Source of the DNA: Luminiphilus sp.
GTDB taxonomy: Bacteria > Pseudomonadota > Gammaproteobacteria > Pseudomonadales > Halieaceae
Reading direction: 5' to 3'
Length of the DNA: 64,000 nucleotides
Assembly: GCA_029242325.1 (NCBI GenBank)
Contig: JAQWUD010000051.1
Location: 1 to 64,000, forward strand
The notes below the pieces were generated by a model. That model ran no database searches, was not told the DNA's origin, and saw only the letters and a program-made list of their open reading frames with translations. Positions 42,884 to 50,997 of this stretch are shown in pieces (the first letter of the stretch is position 1; every line of letters begins with the position of its first letter). Both the position numbers and the translations under genes were made by a program.

Positions 42884-42918
42884 CCTCAGGGCCCATGCGC
42901 AAGTAGGCCATAAAAGCT

Positions 42919-42939
42919 ATATCAACATAACAATAAGCC
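42919..42939. promoter_or_regulatory. AT-rich site resembling the GntR operator candidates
   Basis: ATATCAACATAACAATAAGCC in the 55-bp gap before the LeuC-like gene. Its right part (ATAACAATAAGC) nearly matches ATAACAAAATAAGC of the palindrome upstream of the GntR gene. Weaker than the 39562/50173 pair; it overlaps the stop codon of the preceding VOC gene. Confidence 0.4.
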
Positions 42940-43838
42940 TAATTGATGGAGGCTGGCAACTCAGCCTCAACAAAATAGAGCTCCAGCGGGGTGCCTGAAG
43001 GCAAAGTCACTATGCCGCCGACAATCGCACCTTGCTCACTCAAATAAGGCAGCGTCCACGGCAATGCCTGCTTCAGCTTGCCAGCATCAACCTTCAGACT
43101 CACGAGAAACACGCCCCCTCTGCCGCCCGCTTTGGCAGGTACCGCATCAGCTTCCCTAGGATACTGATCAATCTCGATGCCGTACCCCTCAGACATCGAC
43201 ACCAGCGCCAGTGGATGCTCTGTCTCCAGAGGCAAGCCATACGCTTCAGACAACACCCCTATACGATAGGGAATAGGGCCGACAACGCCGTTATCAAAAT
43301 ACCGATCGAAGAACGCGACACTGGATGTCAGGTCCGGACTCCCCATCACCATGATAAAAGTATGACCAACGGGTGCTGGGCTCGGCTCAGGCTGCAAGAA
43401 GGACAGTGAGGGATCAATCATGTGAGTCAGGTACAAAAGCTCTTGGTCGGGGCCCATGACCTGCATTGCCAGAATATTCTTTTGCTCGGTGAGGTAATCA
43501 GGACCCTGAAGGTGCGTAAACCCGGTCCCGTGCAGGTCTTGCCGCAACCGTTCTGGATCCTTAACCAGCAGTTCAATCGCACTCCAACCTACTCGCTTCA
43601 TCGACCGATAATCGGGGTCGCCTCCCTCTACGAGCCGGATGCCGACCTGTGGCCCGGAGCTCGGCATCAAAGTGATGAACCGCCTCCCCGATAACTCGGG
43701 CCGCTGAATCGCCGATGCCAGTGCTTCAGCAATCACTCCCTCTTCAATGACGCGATACCCGAGATACGCCTGATAGGCTTCCTCAGTCACCGCCAAGTTG
43801 GTCGCCAGCACCCACACCATCATTATCGATTTCAGCAT
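42939..43838 (-). CDS. VOC-like two-part protein, exported (paralogue of the 54.4-kb gene)
   Basis: About 299 residues from the ATG ten bases after the upstream VOC gene stop; the longer frame starts inside that gene. The N-terminal 'KSIMMVWVLATNLAVTEE' may be a signal peptide. Two repeated halves resemble the beta-alpha-beta-beta-beta modules of the vicinal oxygen chelate fold: 'GWSAIELLVKD', 'ILAMQVMGPDQELLYLT', 'TFIMVMGSPDLTSSVAFFDRYFDN'. The same blocks recur in the protein at 54370 ('GWSAMEVLVKD', 'AMQVAGPAAELIYFT'). Canonical metal ligands are not obvious. Possible binding protein or atypical isomerase/dioxygenase-like enzyme; function unknown. Confidence 0.7.
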   Translation of the reverse strand: MLKSIMMVWVLATNLAVTEEAYQAYLGYRVIEEGVIAEALASAIQRPELSGRRFITLMPSSGPQVGIRLVEGGDPDYRSMKRVGWSAIELLVKDPERLRQDLHGTGFTHLQGPDYLTEQKNILAMQVMGPDQELLYLTHMIDPSLSFLQPEPSPAPVGHTFIMVMGSPDLTSSVAFFDRYFDNGVVGPIPYRIGVLSEAYGLPLETEHPLALVSMSEGYGIEIDQYPREADAVPAKAGGRGGVFLVSLKVDAGKLKQALPWTLPYLSEQGAIVGGIVTLPSGTPLELYFVEAELPASIN

Positions 43839-43848
43839 ACTTGCTCGC

Positions 43849-44787
43849 TCATTCAGAACACTGATACAGATCGAGTCGCCCGCCATCTGGTGCGATGACC
43901 GAAAAGCCATGGGTACCCAACACACCGGGCAGGTCACGATGTGCTAGTTGATTCAACACCTGCCCTGACCATGGACTGCTCAGCCAACGAGCGTAGCAGT
44001 CTTCGATGCTGCCGATGGGGATGCACAGCGATCTTAAACCGCGACCTCCCGTGGTCGGCACCTGCAGCGGTGGTAGGGGGTGCTGGGGAACATTGATCAA
44101 CTCGATCGACCCAGACATTGAGGCCTGAGGATGAGCAATACTTAAATGAATACCCGCGGTGTCCGGAGGATGATCCTCTAGTTGCAACACTTTGGGACCC
44201 TCACCTGGCAGCGGGCCGAGATGGTCGATGAATCGCTGGAAGCCCGCCAGCTCGAGGAATGCCAAAGTACCCTCAACGCTGCTGACCATTTGCGTGCTGT
44301 TGAAAATACTGCTCATGCGGTCAAATTGGACATCCACTAGAGGTGGATGCAGTCGCTCCATGACCGCCAGGACAATGCCATCGTCCTGAATAAAAAGCCC
44401 TTCCTTGGTTTCGATCTCCCCAAAGCGCCACGCGACAGACGGAACCAGTTCCCGCCATCCATGTTCAAGCAGAAAAGCGCGAGCCCAGTCACTATCGGCA
44501 GTGCGCATGTTGATATCAAAAAGACCACCTGGCGTGGTCACCGGACACTCTGGCGGCCGCAGCATTGGGGCATCAATCGACTCAGAAAAGAGCAGCACCT
44601 CACAGGCCGCCTCGGGTGAAACCCAGCGAGTGAGGCCAGACTCGCTCGCCTTCACACCCCAGAAAGTGGCACAAAGCTCATCGACTGACTGGGTCTCCGA
44701 GGACCAGCCCAGCGCCTTGAAGAAATCACCGAGCACTGCGGCATAAGCAGTGATAATCACCACATGGGAAAAACCCGTCTGTCGCAA
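43849..44787 (-). CDS. VOC-like two-part protein
   Basis: 312 residues. It begins 'TGFSHVVIITAYAAVLGDFFKALGW', a glyoxalase/VOC first module with His8 at the usual first ligand position, and a second module begins near residue 165 ('FNSTQMVSSVEGTLAFLELAGFQRF') and ends 'GRLDLYQCSE', where Glu/Asp ligands usually lie. This is the size of two-module extradiol-type or glyoxalase-like proteins. First gene of a minus-strand operon with the second VOC gene and perhaps LeuCD; divergent from the symporter gene with 60 bp between. Reaction unknown. Confidence 0.72.
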   Translation of the reverse strand: MRQTGFSHVVIITAYAAVLGDFFKALGWSSETQSVDELCATFWGVKASESGLTRWVSPEAACEVLLFSESIDAPMLRPPECPVTTPGGLFDINMRTADSDWARAFLLEHGWRELVPSVAWRFGEIETKEGLFIQDDGIVLAVMERLHPPLVDVQFDRMSSIFNSTQMVSSVEGTLAFLELAGFQRFIDHLGPLPGEGPKVLQLEDHPPDTAGIHLSIAHPQASMSGSIELINVPQHPLPPLQVPTTGGRGLRSLCIPIGSIEDCYARWLSSPWSGQVLNQLAHRDLPGVLGTHGFSVIAPDGGRLDLYQCSE

Positions 44788-44846
44788 GCAGCTCCCTCCT
44801 CTATCGCTCCAGTGGCATCATACAGCGGAAGAAAAGGGAGTGCGGT

Positions 44847-46244
44847 GTGGACGTAACAACTGTGGTGTTGTTCAGCGTGCTGGGTTACCAGAGTCTTTTG
44901 TTGGGTATCGGCCTATGGGCCTCACGCAGAACCAAATCGGATTCAGACTACTTTATCGGCAATCGTCAGATGGGGCCCTGGATTACCGGTATTTCCTACA
45001 GCGCCAGTGCCTCGTCAGCGTGGACGTTACTCGGGGTCAGCGGCGCTGCCTTCACTTTAGGACCTGCTGTAGTGTGGGTTGCGCTGGGGAGCTTCTCGGG
45101 GATGCTTGTTGCGTGGACATGGGTTGCGCCGCGCCTGCTCGAGGCCAGCCATCGCCGTGAACTGACCACCTTCACAGAGTATTTAACGTCCGATGTCAGG
45201 CCCACTGACCGGACTGCTATCGTGCGCTCGATCGCAGCCGTCACTTTAATCGCCTTCGTCTTTTACATCGCCGCTCAATTCCAGGGTGCGGGCTTTGCGT
45301 TATCCGAGTCATTCGCCATCAGCAACGGACTCGCTATTATCGTCGGGGCGACTGTCATCCTGATTTACACTTGGCTAGGAGGTTATTGGGCAGTCAGTGT
45401 GACCGATGCAGTGCAAGGCGTGGTGATGGGTATCGCTGCGCTTGCACTGCCCATCAGCATTTCGCTGCATCTCGGCAGCCCTGAAGCGTTGTTGGAAGCG
45501 GTGGCGACCCACCGCGGTCCGCTCTCGAATCTCTCCCCCATCACGCTGTCTACGGTGGGCTTTGTAATCGGCTCGCTGAGCATCGGGCTGGGCACCTTTG
45601 GCCAGCCACACCTCATGGTCCGGTTCATGGCGCTCAAGGATCACGGTGCACGCCAGACAGCGGCTAGGATCACGCTGGTTTGGTATCTGATTGTCTTTTC
45701 TGGAATGGTATTCACTGGTCTCAGCGGCCGGGCACTGGTGACCGAAATCGACAACGCCGAGCAGATTTTCTTTGCGCTGGCGAACGTCGTGCTCCCCCCG
45801 GTTGCGGCCGGGTTACTTGTAGCAGCGGTGCTGTCTGCGATTATGTCGACCGCCGATAGTCAACTACTGGTTTGCGCAAGCACCCTTTCCCACGATCTCG
45901 CTCGCGACACTTATCAGGAAAGCGGCGCGCGCATCGCAACGGGTCGCGTGGCAGTGCTTGGCGTCGTTTTGCTCGCAATCGCCGTGGCCCTGTGGTTACC
46001 CGCGCCGATTTTCTCGCGGGTGTTGTTTGCCTGGAGCGCGCTGGGTGCTGCATTGGGTCCCACTCTGTTTGCGCGACTGCTACAGTGGGAGATATCGCCA
46101 CGGCATACCGTTTTGGGTATTTGGCTGGGATTTCTGCTCACAGTGGGCTTTTCGTTTCTGCCCAATACTGCGGGCGATATCCTCGAACGTCTGCTACCAT
46201 TTTTCCTTCACGGGTTGTTTTTGACGTTAGTCGGGAGGCGCTGA
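44847..46244 (+). CDS. Sodium:solute symporter (SSS family)
   Basis: 465 residues from a GTG with AGGGAG upstream. About 13 membrane helices are visible. Characteristic features are 'SDSDYFIGNRQMGPWITGISYSASASSAWTLLG' in the first helices and 'AAVLSAIMSTADSQLL' in helix 8-9, the sodium-binding region of PutP/PanF-type symporters. It imports a small organic solute with Na+. The next gene starts directly after the stop, so it is co-transcribed with the VAO-type flavoprotein. Substrate is probably the small acid, amide or amine degraded by this operon. Confidence 0.9.
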   Translation: MDVTTVVLFSVLGYQSLLLGIGLWASRRTKSDSDYFIGNRQMGPWITGISYSASASSAWTLLGVSGAAFTLGPAVVWVALGSFSGMLVAWTWVAPRLLEASHRRELTTFTEYLTSDVRPTDRTAIVRSIAAVTLIAFVFYIAAQFQGAGFALSESFAISNGLAIIVGATVILIYTWLGGYWAVSVTDAVQGVVMGIAALALPISISLHLGSPEALLEAVATHRGPLSNLSPITLSTVGFVIGSLSIGLGTFGQPHLMVRFMALKDHGARQTAARITLVWYLIVFSGMVFTGLSGRALVTEIDNAEQIFFALANVVLPPVAAGLLVAAVLSAIMSTADSQLLVCASTLSHDLARDTYQESGARIATGRVAVLGVVLLAIAVALWLPAPIFSRVLFAWSALGAALGPTLFARLLQWEISPRHTVLGIWLGFLLTVGFSFLPNTAGDILERLLPFFLHGLFLTLVGRR

Positions 46245-47807
46245 ATGAATGCAATCGTATCGAATATCACCACATTACTCCCCGCGGAAATCATTGATAC
46301 GGATCCTGAGAAGATCCATCTCTATTCTCAGGATGTCTTCACGATAGGGCCCACTATTTGTGCGATCGTCCGGCCGCGCAACATTGACGAAGTAGCTGCA
46401 CTGGTGCGAGCGTGTCGCGAGAGCGGCACTGCTATCGTGACGCGCGGTGGCGGCATGAGCTACACAAGCGGGTATCTCGCTACCGCGGCAGACAGCATCC
46501 TCATTGATATGGCGAGCATGGATGACATCGTCGAGGTCAATCTTGAAGATAGGTATGTCACGGTTGAGGTGGGTTGTACCTGGCAGAAACTCTACGAGCG
46601 GCTCTCTCCGTTGGGTGTACGAACCCCCTACTGGGGCACTCTATCCGGTCGATTTGCGACCGTGGGCGGCGGGCTGTCACAAAACAGCATCTTTTGGGGC
46701 AGTGGTCAGCGCGGCACGGCTGCAGACAACGTGTTGTCTGTCAGCGTCATGACCGGTAAGGGCGAGCTGATCGAAACCGGTTCTGCGAGCCAACAACGAG
46801 CTACGCCATTTATGCGACATTTTGGCCCGGATCTCACCGGTCTGTTCCTCGGTGACTGCGGCGCGCTGGGCATAAAAGTACGGGCCACTTTGCCGTTGAT
46901 CCCGGTAGCGGGCGCCAAGGGCTACACCAGCTTCGCCTTTGATGAATCGGGACCAATGCTGCGCGCCATGGCCCACATTTCACGGGAGTCGATCAGTACG
47001 GAGTGTTTCGGTTTCGACCCCTATTTACAGCACCAAAGAATGAAACGAGCCAGCCTAGCGGCAGACGCCCAGCAATTATCAGGGGTGGTTCAAGCTGAAT
47101 CGGGCGTAATCAACAAGATCAAGCAGGGCGCCAAAATTGCGCTGTCGGGGCGCCGCTTCATGGATAACGTGGAATGGGCCATGTTCACCATTAGCGAGGG
47201 ACGCACTGGACCTGAAGCGATCCATCAGGAGAACCGCATCAAGGCAATTTGCGAGGCCGAGGGCGGCACGGAACTGCCTGACAGTATCCCCAGAATTCTG
47301 GCGGCCAATCCATTTGGTCCTGTGAACAACATGGTAGGTGCTGCCGGTGAGCGCTGGCTACCGGTGCACGGCTTGGTGCCGCATTCCCGCAGCGAGGCGG
47401 TGTTGGCCGCAGTGGAAGCGGTGTACGACCAAAACCGCGCCCTGCTCGACCAATTCAACATCGAGACGGGATACCTCATCGCTGTCGTGAGCGAGCAAAT
47501 TACGGTTCTGGAGCCCGTGTTCTTCTGGCCGGATGAACTCAATGCCCTGCACAAACACAGCTTGGAACCTGAACACCTTGCGCGACTGAATCAGTTCGCG
47601 GCCGTCCCCGACGCATGGAGTGCGGTCCACGAGGTAAAAACCAAGGTGATTGATGTTTTATCGCAAGAAGGCGCCAGTCATCTTCAATTAGGCAAGGCCT
47701 ACCACTACCAGTCGGCCCTAAAGGCGCCCGCCTTGGACTTGATCACGGGCATTAAAGCCACACTGGATCCGGCTGGCATTATGAACCCCGGTGCGCTGGG
47801 CCTATAA
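46245..47807 (+). CDS. FAD-linked oxidase/dehydrogenase (VAO/PCMH family)
   Basis: 520 residues. The PCMH FAD-binding domain shows 'AIVRPRNIDEVAALVRAC', 'IVTRGGGMSYTSG' and 'ATVGGGLSQNSIFWGSGQRG'; the C-terminal cap ends 'KATLDPAGIMNPGALGL', typical of the GlcD/4-cresol dehydrogenase/alkyl-DHAP synthase type. Such enzymes oxidise 2-hydroxy acids, phenols or alcohols. It starts one base after the symporter stop, so the imported solute may be its substrate. No signal peptide is seen. Substrate unknown. Confidence 0.85.
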   Translation: MNAIVSNITTLLPAEIIDTDPEKIHLYSQDVFTIGPTICAIVRPRNIDEVAALVRACRESGTAIVTRGGGMSYTSGYLATAADSILIDMASMDDIVEVNLEDRYVTVEVGCTWQKLYERLSPLGVRTPYWGTLSGRFATVGGGLSQNSIFWGSGQRGTAADNVLSVSVMTGKGELIETGSASQQRATPFMRHFGPDLTGLFLGDCGALGIKVRATLPLIPVAGAKGYTSFAFDESGPMLRAMAHISRESISTECFGFDPYLQHQRMKRASLAADAQQLSGVVQAESGVINKIKQGAKIALSGRRFMDNVEWAMFTISEGRTGPEAIHQENRIKAICEAEGGTELPDSIPRILAANPFGPVNNMVGAAGERWLPVHGLVPHSRSEAVLAAVEAVYDQNRALLDQFNIETGYLIAVVSEQITVLEPVFFWPDELNALHKHSLEPEHLARLNQFAAVPDAWSAVHEVKTKVIDVLSQEGASHLQLGKAYHYQSALKAPALDLITGIKATLDPAGIMNPGALGL

Positions 47808-47937
47808 CGAGGTTGCTTCCGGCAGGCTCCTGGCAATGCCTGAAGCCAGCATCAGAAAATGAGACGGGCGGCGCAGCCTTGGCTGCACCGTACCACCTCA
47901 ATGCAGTGCGCAGGCACTCTCATAGCGGGGCTCATGT

Positions 47938-47963
47938 CCACCAGCATGCTATATTGCTGGTGG
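47938..47963. promoter_or_regulatory. Inverted repeat CCACCAGCA-N8-TGCTGGTGG
   Basis: Perfect 9-bp arms with an 8-base centre (TGCTATAT), 38 bp before the GTG start of the DUF1330 gene. No T-tract follows. It could be an operator, or an mRNA hairpin setting expression of the downstream genes relative to the flavoprotein. Confidence 0.5.
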
Positions 47964-48001
47964 CACCCATAACGCCCCAACCACCTGGCCGGAGGCACCC
48001 T

Positions 48002-48307
48002 GTGACTGCCTACATCATTGTGGAAGCTGTTATTCACAACCCCGAACAATTCGGTGCCTATGCGCAAGCCGTTCCCGGCATCGTCGCAGAATTTGGCGGC
48101 GAATACTTGGTGCTGGGCGGTCAGCAAGAGCCGCTTGAGGGCGAGTGGGGACACACCCGATTAGTCATGCACCGTTGGCCCTCAGCAGAACAGGCACGCG
48201 CTTTCTGGTCCAGCGACGCCTATGCCGCTGCCAAGCCCCTGCGCGAGGGAACCGGTGAGTTCAGGGTAATGTTAGTCGACGGCCTGCAACAAACGCCTCT
48301 GGAGTAA
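48002..48307 (+). CDS. Short DUF1330 family protein
   Basis: 101 residues from a GTG preceded by GGAGG at six bases; the longer frame upstream has no comparable site and crosses the inverted repeat. 'YIIVEAVIHNPEQFGAYAQAVPGIVAEFGGEYLVLGG' and 'WPSAEQARAFWSSDAYAAAKPLREGTGEFRVMLVDG' are the complete DUF1330 pattern. A dimeric ferredoxin-like fold; no catalytic function established. It lies between the flavoprotein and the nitrilase-like gene in the same operon (6 bp to the next start). Confidence 0.85.
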   Translation: MTAYIIVEAVIHNPEQFGAYAQAVPGIVAEFGGEYLVLGGQQEPLEGEWGHTRLVMHRWPSAEQARAFWSSDAYAAAKPLREGTGEFRVMLVDGLQQTPLE

Positions 48308-48313
48308 TGCAGG

Positions 48314-49363
48314 ATGACGCCCTATTCCGCTCTAGCACTGCAAATGGACTGCGTCGCAGTCAATGGCTTGAAAGATCGCGCTGCGGTCGAACAAGCCATG
48401 GCCAAAACACTTGAGAAAGTCGACAAGCTGATTGCCGGGAGCAAAGGTTTCATCAGCACTTTCAGCGGCGACAGCTTGAGGCTGGTGGTACTGCCGGAGT
48501 ATTTCCTGACCAGCTTTCCCATGGGCGAGACTATTGACCAATGGCGGGACAAGGCGTGCATCTCTTCAGATGGCCCCGAGTACCAGCGACTGGCAGCAAT
48601 CGCCCAACAGCGGAGTGTCTACTTGTCGGGTAATGCCTATGAACTCGACCCGCATTTCCCAGAGCTGTATTTTCAAACCAGCTTCATCATTAGCGATGAG
48701 GGCGAGATCATTCTGCGCTACCGCCGCCTGATCTCAATGTTTGCTGCCACGCCCCACGATGTGCTGTCCCGATATCTCGAGATATACGGAGAAGAGGGGT
48801 TATTCCCGGTTGCCGATACTCCACTTGGGCGACTGGCCTGCGTGGCTTCAGAAGAAATTCTCTATCCAGAAATAGCGCGCGCACTGGCAACGCGCGGAGC
48901 GGAAGTACTACTGCATTCGTCGAGTGAAGTGGGCAGCCCAAGGCCCACGCCCAAGAACATCGCCAAGTGTGCGCGGGCATACGAAAACATGTGTTACGTC
49001 ATTTCGAGCAATACCTCTGCGATTCACGAATCGCCGGTCCCGCAAAATTCAACGCAAGGTCACTCCCAAGTGGTGGACTATAAGGGTCAAGTCATGTCAG
49101 AGGCGTATACGGGCGAGTCTATGGTGGCACATGCGATCATCGATATTGAGCGACTCCGCGACGCGCGTTCCAAGCCGGCGATGACCAATCTGCTGGCGCG
49201 ACAAAGGCTTTCACTGTTTCAATCCACCTACGCGCAGACAGGTTTTTACCCAGAGGACACCCTCATCAGCGAGCACGGGACGACTCTGGCCGCAGATCGA
49301 TCACATTTTATGCAGCAGCAGGCGGAAGTCATCAAGCGGCTGAAAAAGAACGGGATAATCTGA
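48314..49363 (+). CDS. Nitrilase-superfamily protein with altered catalytic triad
   Basis: 349 residues of the carbon-nitrogen hydrolase fold, comparable in length to aliphatic amidases and nitrilases. Glu62 in 'VVLPEYF' is the expected base. The expected Lys (in Y-R-K) is Arg138 in 'LRYRRLIS', and the residue aligned with the catalytic Cys in C-x-(D/E)-x3-PE is Ser179 in 'CVASEEILYPE'; a Cys lies three residues earlier (Cys176). The E-K-C triad is therefore E-R-S. It may be non-catalytic, use other chemistry, or bind an amide ligand. It ends the symporter operon and converges with gntR. Confidence 0.8.
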   Translation: MTPYSALALQMDCVAVNGLKDRAAVEQAMAKTLEKVDKLIAGSKGFISTFSGDSLRLVVLPEYFLTSFPMGETIDQWRDKACISSDGPEYQRLAAIAQQRSVYLSGNAYELDPHFPELYFQTSFIISDEGEIILRYRRLISMFAATPHDVLSRYLEIYGEEGLFPVADTPLGRLACVASEEILYPEIARALATRGAEVLLHSSSEVGSPRPTPKNIAKCARAYENMCYVISSNTSAIHESPVPQNSTQGHSQVVDYKGQVMSEAYTGESMVAHAIIDIERLRDARSKPAMTNLLARQRLSLFQSTYAQTGFYPEDTLISEHGTTLAADRSHFMQQQAEVIKRLKKNGII

Positions 49364-49367
49364 ACGG

Positions 49368-50138
49368 TCAGTCGAGCGTGAGATCCATCGAGTACTGAAA
49401 GTGCTCCGGGTTATAGAGCACCTTCAGAAAATCCATAACCTGCTCGCTCTCTGTGCCCGTTTTCTTATAGGAACGTCGCGTCAGACTTAACAGAGGCGCT
49501 CCCTCCACTACCCCCAGCGCCTTGGCCACGGCGGAATCAGCGGATACCGCTGTCAGTGTCTGCGTCACATGGCTCACCTCAAGCCCCTGTTCTCGGAAAT
49601 AGCTGAGGCGGGGGGTGTTTTCAAAAATTGTGGTATCCGAGGGCATGTCCACGCCGGCCGTCCAACTGGTGTAGTGACCAAACTTCATGCCATCCCGTTC
49701 TCGCACCCTGAGCAGATGCAATGCGGCTTCTCCGTCCGACAATTTTAGATCCTCTCTTATCGCCTGCGGCGGAATACGCATACCGTAATCGAGGATCTCG
49801 GCAGAGGAATTTCGCGCCATGCTCTCGATTTCCTGCAGCATGCCCGTGAGCGGGGCATGAACCGGCCGGGGCGAATACTGGTAAATAATATGGGTGCCAC
49901 GGCCACGTCTTCGCTCGACCAACCCTTCCTTGGACAAATCATCCATGGCACGCTTGGCGGTGATTCGAGAGACCTTAAACAAATCCGCCAACTGCTCCTC
50001 GGCCGGCAAGCGCATCCCGTAAGCGAGCGTGCCATCGAGGATGCGGGCCTTCAGCAAAGCGAACAGCTGGTGGTAGAGCGGCGTAGGCGATTGCTTGGAC
50101 AGCTGCTCCACCATATGAGGGCTAAAGAATTCTTCCAT
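49368..50138 (-). CDS. GntR/HutC-family transcriptional regulator with UTRA domain
   Basis: 256 residues. The N-terminal winged helix (about 20-88) contains 'PLYHQLFALLKARILDGTLAYGMRLPAEEQLADLFKVSRITAKRAMDDLSKEGLVERRRGRGT'-type features: 'LPAEEQLADLF' and 'SRITAKRAMDDL' form the HTH and 'RRRGRGT' the wing. The UTRA ligand-binding domain follows from about 105, with 'LLRVRERDG' and 'ALGVVEGAPLLSLTRRSY'. Such proteins are mostly repressors released by a pathway metabolite. The palindrome directly upstream and its partial copies across the island suggest autoregulation and control of several operons. Confidence 0.92.
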   Translation of the reverse strand: MEEFFSPHMVEQLSKQSPTPLYHQLFALLKARILDGTLAYGMRLPAEEQLADLFKVSRITAKRAMDDLSKEGLVERRRGRGTHIIYQYSPRPVHAPLTGMLQEIESMARNSSAEILDYGMRIPPQAIREDLKLSDGEAALHLLRVRERDGMKFGHYTSWTAGVDMPSDTTIFENTPRLSYFREQGLEVSHVTQTLTAVSADSAVAKALGVVEGAPLLSLTRRSYKKTGTESEQVMDFLKVLYNPEHFQYSMDLTLD

Positions 50139-50169
50139 GATGTGGCAGTCAACTTACAGGAGTTCGGAT

Positions 50170-50199
50170 AACGCTTAATGATATAACAAAATAAGCGTT
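50170..50199. promoter_or_regulatory. Palindromic operator candidate upstream of gntR
   Basis: AACGCTTA and TAAGCGTT form 8-bp perfect arms around a 14-bp AT-rich centre containing ATGATATAACA. The left part, 50173-50188, is identical to 39562-39577. On the minus strand TGTTATATC could be the -10 of gntR, so binding would repress its own transcription. Confidence 0.7.
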
Positions 50200-50275
50200 T
50201 TAGATATTCTGCGCGCCAACCTCCCCCGCTTTGCGCCAGATAAAACTGGTGCACATCACCGCTACGCGGGCATTT

Positions 50276-50284
50276 TGGTATAAT
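50276..50284 (+). promoter_or_regulatory. Extended -10 promoter (TGG-TATAAT) for the membrane protein gene
   Basis: A perfect TATAAT at 50279-50284 preceded by TGG. Transcription would begin near 50291, about 24 bases before the ATG at 50315. This argues against the upstream ATG at 50231 as translation start. The -35 region is weak, as is common with extended -10 promoters. Confidence 0.6.
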
Positions 50285-50314
50285 GGTATATCTTTAGTCT
50301 TCGAGAGCAGAAGG

Positions 50315-50995
50315 ATGGGCGTTACCGAACTGGCTGTGCTGCGTTGGCTACACATCATCGCCATGGTGTATTGGCTTGGAGGGGAATGGGGCGTTTTCAA
50401 CACCTCTACCCATGTGATTAACCGTAAGCTCTCGATGGAAGAGCGGCGACGCCACATGCAGACCGCCTATCACATCGATATTCTCGCCCGCATTGGCATC
50501 ATCAGTTTGTTACCTCTCGGACTTCACATGGGGCACCTGTGGGGCGTGCAACCCTTCGGCGGAAACTTCCTGGTGGCGGTATGGTTATTGGCGATTGGCT
50601 GGTTGACGCTGTGTATTTCCGCTTATGTATACCGCGAAACTGATCGCGGCATGCAGCTCACGCTTTGGGACGAAAAAGTACGCTTCATCCTGATCCCGCT
50701 ATTGGTGATTTCGTCGATCAGTTCACTTCTTGGCTACGGACCCTTCAATGTGGGTCCGATGCAATACTGGTTCTCGATCAAAATCCTGCTGTACAGCGTG
50801 ACCCTGATGATTGGCCTGAAATTACGATTTATTATGCGCGAGTGGACGACCCTCTTTCGCGTATTGGCGGAGGGGCCCGATCAGGAAGCGGAAAATCAGT
50901 TGGAAAAAAGCCTCGCCCTGGGCAAGCGTCTGGCTTACTTCTATTGGGTAACCATTGCCTCGGTAGCCTTCTTCGGGGCAACCAAAGCGGTCTGA
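50315..50995 (+). CDS. Small polytopic membrane protein, WLGG(D/E) family, copy 1
   Basis: 226 residues from the ATG downstream of an extended -10 promoter, with AGAAGG just before it. About six helices. The first carries 'WLHIIAMVYWLGGEWGVF': a His, then Y-W-L-G-G-E-x-G-x-F. The second starts near 'ILARIGIISLLPLGLHMG'. Two further copies are encoded at 55.3 and 62.0 kb. The architecture recalls CopD/DUF2269-type proteins, but I cannot name the family. The intramembrane His and acidic residue could bind haem or metal. It is the only plus-strand gene between gntR and the deacetylase-like genes. Confidence 0.78.
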   Translation: MGVTELAVLRWLHIIAMVYWLGGEWGVFNTSTHVINRKLSMEERRRHMQTAYHIDILARIGIISLLPLGLHMGHLWGVQPFGGNFLVAVWLLAIGWLTLCISAYVYRETDRGMQLTLWDEKVRFILIPLLVISSISSLLGYGPFNVGPMQYWFSIKILLYSVTLMIGLKLRFIMREWTTLFRVLAEGPDQEAENQLEKSLALGKRLAYFYWVTIASVAFFGATKAV

Positions 50996-50997
50996 TA

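Noticed and set aside
50231-50314. Upstream start for the first WLGG membrane protein
   Set aside because: The segment lies before and across an extended -10 promoter, and the ATG at 50315 begins at the first membrane helix as in the paralogues.
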